Below, piece by piece: positions 7,456 to 14,196 of a stretch of 14,972 nt of DNA. This DNA is from Pseudomonadota bacterium. Its GTDB lineage: Bacteria > Pseudomonadota > Gammaproteobacteria > Burkholderiales > JABEVD01. How positions within the stretch are numbered: position 1 is the stretch's first letter; each line of letters begins with the position of its first letter. The position numbers and the translations under genes were made by a program. The notes beneath the pieces were generated by a model, which was given only the letters and a program-made list of their open reading frames with translations, was not told where the DNA came from and searched no databases. The DNA lies in NCBI GenBank assembly GCA_021811205.1, contig JAJZPK010000042.1, positions 1-14,972 on the forward strand, read 5' to 3'.

Positions 7456-8832
7456 TTACCCCGGATTGATGCTGGGAGCGCCGCCCAGCGATTGGATCAT
7501 TTCGAGCGTGAGTTCAAGCCGTCTTTCGTCGAGATCGGTTTTGACGTTTTTCTGGATGAGCAGCGGCGTCTCTGCCTCAAGCACGGAGAGCGCATCCCCC
7601 AGTCCATGGTTGTAGCGATCGAGCGCGATGCGATGCGTATCTCCAAGCGCGCGCAGTACGTCGTTCTGTGCAGCAATCTGCGATGAAATTGATTTGAGCG
7701 AGGTCGACGCATGCACCACGTCGCGCATCGCATCGATTACCATGCTGTTGTACGCTTCCACGGCGACATCGTATTCGGCATATTTCTCGCCTAGGTTCGC
7801 CCTCAGTCTGCCGCCGCCGAAAATGGGCAGGTGGATCGCAGGACCGAAGGATGTGATTTCGCTTCCCCCCTTGAAGAGATTGCCGAAGCCTATGCTTTCC
7901 ACCCCGGTATAGGCGGACAGATCGACATTCGGAAAGAATTCCGCCTTAGCCTCTTTGATGCGGTTCGACGCTGCGGCCAGGCGGTATTGCTGCGCCATGA
8001 CGTCGGGTCGCTGACCGATCGAGTCTGCCGGAATGGAAGCGGGAAGCGGGGGCGGAAGATCGATACGCGCTGTGATGGGCTTTTCTGCATGCTGAGGCTT
8101 GCCGAGCAGAGCGGCTATTTGACTTCTGCCCAGTTTGACCTCTTCGTCAAGTCTCGAGACGTTGATTCTTTCCTGGGCGAGGAGCCCGGCCATCTGGCTT
8201 GCCCTGTAGTCCGAATCGATGCCGCTCTTTGCGCGGAATCTGGCGAGATCGAGGAGGGCTTCCTGCCTAGCCAGGATCTGCTTCGACGTGTCCAGCTTGG
8301 CGAGATCGGCCTGCAGCGCGAAATAGGTTTGCGCAATGGCGAGGCCGAGGAGCAAACGTGCTTCTACTGCTTCGGCTTGCGTGACGCTGGTTTCGTTCAA
8401 CGCGGCATTGAGCGCTGCCCTGTTCTTTCCCCACCAGTCGAATTCGTAATCGAAGTCGAGCGTCAATTGGCCGAAATTCAGCGTGCTTCCTCCCAGAGGC
8501 GGAGGGAAATAGCCTTGCGCGCTGATCCGCTCCCTGACGGTCGAGCCGTTTGCGTTCAGTTGAGGATAGAGATCGGCCCCCGAGATACCAGCCATGCTCT
8601 TCGCCTGCCTGATTCTGGCTTGCGCGATCCTGATCGTGGGCGAGTTTTCGAGCGCTTCCTCGATCAGCGAATCGAGCTGGTCGTCCCTGAAGATCGTCCA
8701 CCATTTCGCATCGACGGAAAATTTGGGGGAAGGCTTCTTGACGGCGATTGGCCTGGATTCGCCGTGTATTCCGGTATAGGTCGCGCAGCCGCCCAGAATC
8801 GCGCAGACAAGAAGCGCAGCTATTGCCCGCAT
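7456..8832 (-). CDS. NodT-type outer-membrane efflux lipoprotein (TolC-like factor)
   Basis: A 458-residue outer-membrane factor of the NodT/OprM type (two OEP repeats, PF02321). The signal peptide ends in the lipobox LGGC (Cys16), with Ala at +2, which favours outer-membrane sorting. Early conserved stretches are WWTIFRDDQLDSLIEEAL, then NSPTIRIAQARIRQA and the LNFGQLTLDFDYEFDWWGKNR region. The second half contains SIGQRPDVMAQQYRLAAA and EAKAEFFPNVDLSAYTG, both typical. The start (ATG 8832) has GGAG at 8841-8838 inside the end of the regulator gene, which it overlaps by 13 bp. It supplies the outer-membrane channel that E. coli emrAB takes from the separately encoded TolC, so this operon is self-contained. 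Confidence 0.93.
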   Translation of the reverse strand: MRAIAALLVCAILGGCATYTGIHGESRPIAVKKPSPKFSVDAKWWTIFRDDQLDSLIEEALENSPTIRIAQARIRQAKSMAGISGADLYPQLNANGSTVRERISAQGYFPPPLGGSTLNFGQLTLDFDYEFDWWGKNRAALNAALNETSVTQAEAVEARLLLGLAIAQTYFALQADLAKLDTSKQILARQEALLDLARFRAKSGIDSDYRASQMAGLLAQERINVSRLDEEVKLGRSQIAALLGKPQHAEKPITARIDLPPPLPASIPADSIGQRPDVMAQQYRLAAASNRIKEAKAEFFPNVDLSAYTGVESIGFGNLFKGGSEITSFGPAIHLPIFGGGRLRANLGEKYAEYDVAVEAYNSMVIDAMRDVVHASTSLKSISSQIAAQNDVLRALGDTHRIALDRYNHGLGDALSVLEAETPLLIQKNVKTDLDERRLELTLEMIQSLGGAPSINPG

Positions 8833-9338
8833 GCGCTCTCCATGTCCTTGTCGAGCCTGGTGAGCAGCTTGCGCAGCAGGTGTTCGAGCTGATCGATCTC
8901 ACGGCTGTCGAAACCTGCCCACAAGTCTTTATAGTAGTCCCATTGATGGGGCAGGACGGTCTCGACGAGCTTCCTTCCGCTTGACGTGAGCGAAAGGACG
9001 ATTTTTCGCCTGTCTTCTCCGCTGGTGCTGCGCTCCACCCATCCCTTTTCCACGAGTTCGTCGGATAGACGCGTGATGTTCGTTCTGGAGGAAACCATGG
9101 CGTAGCTGAGGTCGCACGGATTGATCGCATTTTCAGGCGTCGAGTAGAGCATGACGAGCGCGAACCAGCTCGATCCGTTGAGCCCGTAAGGGGCGAGATG
9201 GATGTTCTGCCTTTCGTTATACTGCTTGAAAACGTGGAAATACAGGCGGCTCAGGATGATTTCCCGCTTGGGCGCATCAGGATGGGCTTTCGAGAAGTCC
9301 TCTATCCTGCTTTCAAATGGCTCGAACGAAGAATTCAT
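8820..9338 (-). CDS. emrR: MarR-family regulator, EmrR/MprA-like
   Basis: A 172-residue MarR-type repressor with clear resemblance to E. coli EmrR (MprA) as I recall it: MNSSFEPFE at the start, SSRTNITRLSDELVEKGWVER (83-103) as the recognition-helix region, the wing with DRR (109-111), LTSSGRKLVE, VLPHQWDYYKDLW, and DQLEHLLRKLLTRLD at the C-terminus. The winged helix spans about 55-125; the ends form the dimer interface. The first gene of the efflux operon, it probably represses the operon until a drug-like ligand binds, as EmrR does. ATG 9338 is supported by homology of the first residues rather than by a Shine-Dalgarno, since the bases before it (TTTTTTTCGCC) contain none. The gene overlaps the next by 13 bp. 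Confidence 0.93.
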   Translation of the reverse strand: MNSSFEPFESRIEDFSKAHPDAPKREIILSRLYFHVFKQYNERQNIHLAPYGLNGSSWFALVMLYSTPENAINPCDLSYAMVSSRTNITRLSDELVEKGWVERSTSGEDRRKIVLSLTSSGRKLVETVLPHQWDYYKDLWAGFDSREIDQLEHLLRKLLTRLDKDMESACGQ

Positions 9339-9363
9339 GGCGAAAAAAATAGTTCATTGGTTA

Positions 9364-9391
9364 ATTGTAACGCTCGAAACTATGTTGTCAA
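9364..9391 (-). promoter_or_regulatory. Sigma-70 promoter of the emrR-nodT-emrAB operon
   Basis: Read on the minus strand, TTGACA (9391-9386) is a perfect -35 box. After a 16-bp spacer comes TACAAT (9369-9364), matching five of six -10 positions. Transcription would start near 9357, giving a leader of only about 20 bases without a Shine-Dalgarno. This is the best promoter seen in the window and would serve the whole minus-strand efflux operon. Assignment is by eye only. Confidence 0.7.
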
Positions 9392-9410
9392 CGCCGTGCG
9401 CTATAGTTTC
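9376..9410. repeat. Inverted repeat, candidate MarR/EmrR operator
   Basis: Perfect 8-bp arms GAAACTAT (9376-9383) and ATAGTTTC (9403-9410) are separated by 19 bp; arm centres are 27 bp apart. Between them lies GTTGTCAAC (9384-9392), itself a palindrome, which contains the -35 box of the minus-strand promoter. The right arm covers a possible -10 (TATAGT, 9402-9407) for the divergent ATPase gene. Binding here could shut both directions. The position fits MarR-family autoregulation; the binding itself is inferred. Confidence 0.5.
9402..9407 (+). promoter_or_regulatory. Tentative -10 element for the ATPase-comEC transcript
   Basis: TATAGT reads as a -10 element about 30 bases upstream of the ATPase start codon. 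No acceptable -35 box lies 16-18 bp upstream (the bases there read ACTATG or similar), so this is weak on its own and could need an activator or be chance. Confidence 0.25.
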
Positions 9411-9427
9411 CACAAGGGTGCCAGAAA

Positions 9428-9440
9428 AGGAGAAAAAATG
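9428..9440 (+). promoter_or_regulatory. Ribosome binding site deciding the ATPase start
   Basis: AGGAG (9428-9432) with a 5-base A-rich spacer precedes ATG 9438. It decides the start against the longer open frame that runs back to 9198 and would overlap the divergent marR gene. The family's N-terminal pattern (SRFDAEARLRQDGFNE) also begins here. Confidence 0.8.
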
Positions 9441-11927
9441 CACGCGGGATTGAGCCGTTTCGATGCCGAAGCGCGACTCAGGCAGGACGGATTCAATGAG
9501 ATCGCTGCGCCGAATGAGCGCACTGCATGGGTCATCGCAGGGGACGTCGCAAAAGAACCCATGTTCCTGCTCCTGGTCGCGGCTGGCTCCATCTACGCCG
9601 TGCTGGGCGACATGGGAGAAGCGCTGGCGCTGCTTTTCTTCGTTTTCGTGGTGATGGGAATCACCATCTACCAGGAAAACAAGACGGAAAGAGTGCTGGA
9701 AGCGCTGCGCGACTTGACGAGCCCGAGGGCGAACGTTGTCAGGGATGGGCAGGCAATCAGGATAGCGGGAAGGGAAGTGGTGCGCGGGGACATCCTGCTG
9801 ATTGCCGAAGGCGACCGCGTTCCTGCGGATGCCGTGCTGCTCGACTGCAGCGATTTCTCGGCGGACGAGTCGCTGCTCACGGGCGAATCTGTGCCGGTGA
9901 GAAAGATGCCTGCCGAAGGCGCGATACTAGACATGGCTTCCCCCGGCGAGGAGGGCAGCCATTTCGTCTATGCAGGCACGATGGTCACGCAGGGAAAGGG
10001 GACGGCGCAGGTGCTTGCCACAGGCGCGCGTACCGAGATGGGCAGGATAGGGCTTGCGATTCGCGCCGCCGAGACGGAGAAGACGCCGCTGCAGCAGGAA
10101 GTGTCTCGTCTCGTCAGGAGTTTAGCGCTGATCTGCGCGATATTGTTTGTCATTCTCGTTCTGTCCTACGGCTGGATGAGACATGCCTGGCTCGAAGGGC
10201 TGCTTGCCGGGATCACCATGGCGATGGCCATCCTCCCCGAGGAATTTCCTGTCGTGCTGACCGTGTTCCTTGCACTAGGCGCATGGCGCATTTCGCGCGA
10301 CAAGGTGCTCACAAGGCGCCTTCCAGCGGTAGAGACGCTCGGGGCGACGAGCATCTTGTGCGTCGACAAGACGGGCACGCTGACTGAAAACAGAATGTCC
10401 GTTTCCAGGCTCTGCGCGGGCGGTCGGATACTGGATATAGAAAAAACCGAGGTGCTTCCTGAAGCATTCCATCCGCTTCTGGAATTCAGCATTCTCGCGA
10501 GCGAGATCGATCCGTTCGACCCCATGGAAAAGGCTTTTCACGACATGGGCAGACACTATCTCGCCAGGACCGAGCATCTGCATGCAGACTGGGAAATCGT
10601 TCACGAATATTCGCTTTCTCCCGAGATGCTCGCCATGTCCCATGTCTGGCGGTCTCAAAAGAGCAGCGAATACGTCGTTGCATCCAAAGGCTCGCCCGAG
10701 GCGATTTTCAGCCTCTGCCATCTGGGTGAGGCCGAGCTCGTCGATCGAATGGCGGATGTCGCAAAAATGGCAAGGGACGGCCTGCGCGTGCTCGGGGTCG
10801 CACGTGCGATCCATGTCGGGGAAGACTGGCCGCAGATCCAGCACGATTTCGAATTCGAATTCATCGGCCTCGTAGGCCTCCTGGATCCGGTGAGGGAGGG
10901 CGTGCCTGCTGCAGTGCGCGAATGCAGGGAAGCTGGCGTGCGCGTCGTGATGATGACGGGAGACAATTCATTGACCGCGCAGGCGATTGCGCGCCGCATC
11001 GGGCTCGGCCTGGAAACCGTCGAGGGAAGTGAGATCGACAGGATGGAAGAAGAAGAGCTTGCAGGACTCGTCGACCGTACCGACATCTTCGCGCGCGTCG
11101 TCCCGCTGCAGAAACTCAAGATCGTGAATGCGTTCAGAAGGCGCGGCGAGATCGTGGCCATGACCGGTGACGGGGTGAACGATGCGCCCGCATTGAAGCG
11201 CGCCCATATCGGCGTCGCAATGGGGGAAAGAGGAACGGATGTGGCGCGCGAGGCCGCGTCCCTGGTGCTGCTCGACGACGATTTTTCTTCGATCGTGCAT
11301 GCCGTGAGGCTGGGCAGGCGGATTTACGCCAACCTGACCAAGGCTTTTTCCTTCAGTCTTGCCGTCCACGTGCCGATCGCAGGCATGTCGATGATCCCGG
11401 TTTTCATGGGCTGGCCCATGGTGTTCTATCCCGTGCACATCGCCTTTCTCCAGCTCATCATCGACCCGGTCTGCTCGCTCGCCTTCGAAGCGGAACCGGC
11501 CGATGCGAACCTCATGAAAGTTCCGCCCAGGAAGGCACGGTCTTCCATCCTCGACACAAGGACGATATTCGTGAGCTTCGTTCGCGGATGCGGCATCCTT
11601 GCGGCGATGCTTGCCGTCTATGCGTTTGCATTGAAGTCGGGGCAGGATCATGCGCGTGCCCTCTCGTTCAGCACCCTGGTTTTTGCATGTCTTGCCCTGA
11701 TTCTCTCGATTCGTGCCAGGTCCTTTGTTGAAGGCCTGAAAAGAGCAAATCCGCTGCTCTGGTGGATACTTTTCGGCGCATTGCTTGCGCTCGCGCTGGT
11801 CATCTATCTGCATTTTTTCCACCGTCTTTTCGGATTCTCGTCCCTGTCCTTGTCCGACATGCTCTACAGCGTGATCGTCGGCCTGTCGAGCGTCCTCTGG
11901 ATAGAGCCCTTCAGGCATGCGCGCTAA
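9438..11927 (+). CDS. Cation-translocating P-type ATPase (P2-like, PEEFP subgroup)
   Basis: An 829-residue P-type ATPase. In order: N-terminal cation-ATPase region (5-30), actuator domain with LLTGES (146-151), M4 with MAILPEEFPVV (263-273), phosphorylation site DKTGTLT (Asp310), nucleotide-binding KGSPE (417-421), MMTGDN (505-510), and hinge TGDGVNDAP (576-584). The C-terminal membrane segments include AVHVPIAGM (642-650) and LQLIIDPVCSLAFEAEP (671-687). Layout and length match the P2 (Ca2+/Mg2+/Na+) group with no heavy-metal N-terminal domain. However, M4 reads PEEFP rather than the PEGLP of SERCA-type pumps, and the M5 and M6 residues also differ, with His645 and Asp676 notable. This fits a bacterial subgroup whose ion I cannot state. 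The gene is divergent from the marR gene and its last 11 bp overlap comEC. Confidence 0.92.
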   Translation: MHAGLSRFDAEARLRQDGFNEIAAPNERTAWVIAGDVAKEPMFLLLVAAGSIYAVLGDMGEALALLFFVFVVMGITIYQENKTERVLEALRDLTSPRANVVRDGQAIRIAGREVVRGDILLIAEGDRVPADAVLLDCSDFSADESLLTGESVPVRKMPAEGAILDMASPGEEGSHFVYAGTMVTQGKGTAQVLATGARTEMGRIGLAIRAAETEKTPLQQEVSRLVRSLALICAILFVILVLSYGWMRHAWLEGLLAGITMAMAILPEEFPVVLTVFLALGAWRISRDKVLTRRLPAVETLGATSILCVDKTGTLTENRMSVSRLCAGGRILDIEKTEVLPEAFHPLLEFSILASEIDPFDPMEKAFHDMGRHYLARTEHLHADWEIVHEYSLSPEMLAMSHVWRSQKSSEYVVASKGSPEAIFSLCHLGEAELVDRMADVAKMARDGLRVLGVARAIHVGEDWPQIQHDFEFEFIGLVGLLDPVREGVPAAVRECREAGVRVVMMTGDNSLTAQAIARRIGLGLETVEGSEIDRMEEEELAGLVDRTDIFARVVPLQKLKIVNAFRRRGEIVAMTGDGVNDAPALKRAHIGVAMGERGTDVAREAASLVLLDDDFSSIVHAVRLGRRIYANLTKAFSFSLAVHVPIAGMSMIPVFMGWPMVFYPVHIAFLQLIIDPVCSLAFEAEPADANLMKVPPRKARSSILDTRTIFVSFVRGCGILAAMLAVYAFALKSGQDHARALSFSTLVFACLALILSIRARSFVEGLKRANPLLWWILFGALLALALVIYLHFFHRLFGFSSLSLSDMLYSVIVGLSSVLWIEPFRHAR

Positions 11928-14196
11928 CCTGCTGCTTTTCGTGGCAGGTATATGCCTCTTGCAGCATCAGGCCCATCTTCCCGATTCGAAATGGGCATTC
12001 ATTGTTCCGCTTCTTCTCTTGACGGCAATGTTTTTCAGGCGAAGCTGGCCGAGGGAGGGGCTTTTGAAAGCAGGCTTCCTGCTCTTCGGCTTTTTCTATG
12101 CAGCATTGGTCGCCCAGGTCAGGCTCTCGGACGAATTGCAGAAACAATTCGAGGGAAAAGACATCGACATCATGGGCGTGGTCGCCGAGTTGCCGTCATC
12201 GAACGAGAAGGGGCAGCGCTTTAGTTTCGACGTCGAAAAAGTGTTGACCCCTGGCGTTCACGTTCCTGGGAAAATCCTGTTGAGCCGGTATTTCGACGAA
12301 CAGGGAACCATCGTCCATCCCGGGGAGAGATGGCATTTCAAGGTCAGGCTCAAGCGTCCGCACGGCAATGCCAATTTGGGCGGCTTCGATTACGAGGCCT
12401 GGCTGCTCGAGCGGGGAATCCGCGCCACCGGCTACGTGCGCGAGGGAAGGCGGCTGGAAGGCTTCGTCTCAAGGCCGGCCTACCTTGTCGAAGCCGCCCG
12501 GGAAAAACTGATGAACAGGGTCTACAAGATCCTTGCGGGCATGCCTTACAAGGGCGAGATCGCGGCGCTCCTGATGGGCGAGCAGCGTGCGATCTCCGCG
12601 AATGACTGGCAGGTTTTCAGGCGCACGGGCGTGATCCATCTGATGAGCATTTCTGGCCTCCATGTGACGATGATCGCAGGACTCATCGCATGGTTCGCCT
12701 ACCGCTTCTGGCGCCTCATCCCATCGCTTTCATTGCGTATTCCGGCAAGGAAGATTGCCGCGCTTTCCGGACTCGTTTGCGCATTTGGCTATGCGCATCT
12801 GGCAGGTTACGCCGTTCCAACCCAGCGCACCGTCTACATGCTTGCCGTGGTGGCAATGGCGATCTGGTTCGGGAAAGCGAGCTCGCCTTCGATCGTGCTC
12901 TGCTGGGCGATTTTCGTCGTTTCGCTCATCGATCCATGGGCCGTGCTCTCCCCGGGGTTCTGGCTTTCCTTTCTGGCGGTTGCGCTCATTCTTTACGTCG
13001 AAACGCAGAGGATGGGATGGAAGGGATGGTTCGAATCCTGGGTTTCGGTCCAGTGGGCGGTCACCATCGGACTCGTTCCAGTCCTGCTTGTTTTTTTCGG
13101 GCAGGTTTCGCTCGTCTCGCCATTGGCCAATGCCCTGGCCATCCCCATCATCAGCTTCGTCGTCGTGCCGCTGACCCTGATCGGCGCAGCAACTCCTTTC
13201 CATTTTCCGATCGCGATCGCGCACTGGGTTTTCTCGTTGCTGATGGGCGTGCTCGTCAGGTTGAGCGCATTGCCCGACGTGGTCTGGATCCAGCATGGCC
13301 CGCCATTCTGGACGCTTCCCGTTGCGGCGACAGGCATCATCTGGCTGTTGCTGCCCAAGGGGTTTCCTGCGCGCTGGCTGGGTTTTTCAGGGATGCTTCC
13401 CCTGTTCCTGGTGCTGCCCAAGGGGCCGGACATGCTGAGGCTCTCCGTGCTCGACGTGGGGCAAGGACTCGCCGCTGTCGTGCAAACGCGCCGCCACGCC
13501 CTGCTCTTCGATGCAGGTCCCGCATTCGGCCCCGATTCGGACAGCAGCAGGATCGTTCTGCCCTATCTGAGGGAATCCGGGATAACCCGCCTGGATGCGC
13601 TGATTCTCAGCCACGAGGACATGGACCATGTGGGCGGCGCAATTTCCGTCCTCGATTCGATTCCGGTCGGCTGGGTGCTATCGACGCTTCCCTCGGCGAG
13701 CCCGGTATTACTTCACGCGGGAATCCATCTGGGATGCAGGGCCGGAGCATCCTGGGAATGGGACGGCGTGCGTTTTCACATCCTCAATCCCGGCACTCAT
13801 GACAGGGGGACGCGCAACGAGCGGAGCTGCGTGCTCGGGGTTTCTTCCAAAGCGGGGACAGTCCTGATTGCAGGAGACATAGAGAAGCGCGCAGCGGAAA
13901 GGCTGGCGAGGTCCAATATTCTCGAATCCGATGTCCTGGTCGCGCCCCACCACGGCGGGATGAGTTCGGAAAATTTCGCGAGGGCCGTCTCCCCGCGCTA
14001 CGTCGTGTTTTCGGCTGGCTACCTGAACCGTTTCAATCATCCCAGGCCGGAAATGGTCGCGCTCTACGAAGGCATGGGAAGCAGGATTTTCAGGACCGAC
14101 AGGGATGGCATGGTGAGCTTCGATTTTTCAGGAAAAGGGATAACCCCCTCTTCCTGGAGAACAGTTCACAGGCGCTACTGGTATCAGGAGAAATGA
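11917..14196 (+). CDS. comEC: DNA internalization competence protein ComEC/Rec2
   Basis: A 759-residue, three-part ComEC. Residues 1-65 contain hydrophobic segments; about 80-185 form the DUF4131/OB-like region (GGFDYEAWLLERGIRATGYV, 155-174). Residues 210-500 form the Competence channel (PF03772), with GEIAALLMGEQRAI and the hallmark VIHLMSISGLHVTMIAG (239-255). Residues 505-740 form a metallo-beta-lactamase domain: LDVGQGLAAVV (512-522), SHEDMDHVGG (565-574, the HxDxDH metal motif), VLIAGDIE (649-656) and VAPHHGG (675-681). The protein carries single-stranded DNA across the inner membrane during natural transformation; the lactamase domain may act as a nuclease. All metal ligands that I would expect are present, so the gene looks intact. 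It starts 11 bp inside the ATPase gene, and its 3' end overlaps the convergent gene by 13 bp. Confidence 0.96.
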   Translation: MRANLLLFVAGICLLQHQAHLPDSKWAFIVPLLLLTAMFFRRSWPREGLLKAGFLLFGFFYAALVAQVRLSDELQKQFEGKDIDIMGVVAELPSSNEKGQRFSFDVEKVLTPGVHVPGKILLSRYFDEQGTIVHPGERWHFKVRLKRPHGNANLGGFDYEAWLLERGIRATGYVREGRRLEGFVSRPAYLVEAAREKLMNRVYKILAGMPYKGEIAALLMGEQRAISANDWQVFRRTGVIHLMSISGLHVTMIAGLIAWFAYRFWRLIPSLSLRIPARKIAALSGLVCAFGYAHLAGYAVPTQRTVYMLAVVAMAIWFGKASSPSIVLCWAIFVVSLIDPWAVLSPGFWLSFLAVALILYVETQRMGWKGWFESWVSVQWAVTIGLVPVLLVFFGQVSLVSPLANALAIPIISFVVVPLTLIGAATPFHFPIAIAHWVFSLLMGVLVRLSALPDVVWIQHGPPFWTLPVAATGIIWLLLPKGFPARWLGFSGMLPLFLVLPKGPDMLRLSVLDVGQGLAAVVQTRRHALLFDAGPAFGPDSDSSRIVLPYLRESGITRLDALILSHEDMDHVGGAISVLDSIPVGWVLSTLPSASPVLLHAGIHLGCRAGASWEWDGVRFHILNPGTHDRGTRNERSCVLGVSSKAGTVLIAGDIEKRAAERLARSNILESDVLVAPHHGGMSSENFARAVSPRYVVFSAGYLNRFNHPRPEMVALYEGMGSRIFRTDRDGMVSFDFSGKGITPSSWRTVHRRYWYQEK

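Larger units (their letters stand above)
9339..9437. other. Divergent intergenic region between emrR-like and ATPase genes
   Basis: This 99-bp AT-rich stretch is the only sizeable non-coding DNA in the window. It contains the marR-type promoter, an inverted repeat suited to a dimeric repressor, a smaller GTTA-N4-TAAC palindrome (9360-9371) over the -10 box, and the ATPase ribosome binding site. The core ATAGTT/AACTAT half-site occurs three times (9349-9354, 9378-9383 and 9403-9408). Confidence 0.8.

Noticed and set aside
7831..8892. 353-codon open frame opposite the NodT-like gene
   Set aside because: It is antisense to a recognised outer-membrane factor, has no plausible ribosome binding site and no family signal.
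9314..9357. Minus-strand mini-ORF (MNYFFRHEFFVRAI) starting at 9357, overlapping the emrR-like start out of frame
   Set aside because: It could be a leader peptide, but its ATG coincides with the predicted transcription start and it has no ribosome binding site; chance is more likely.
9198..9437. 80-residue N-terminal extension of the ATPase
   Set aside because: It would run antisense through the emrR-like gene and its promoter; a strong AGGAG and the family N-terminus both point to ATG 9438.
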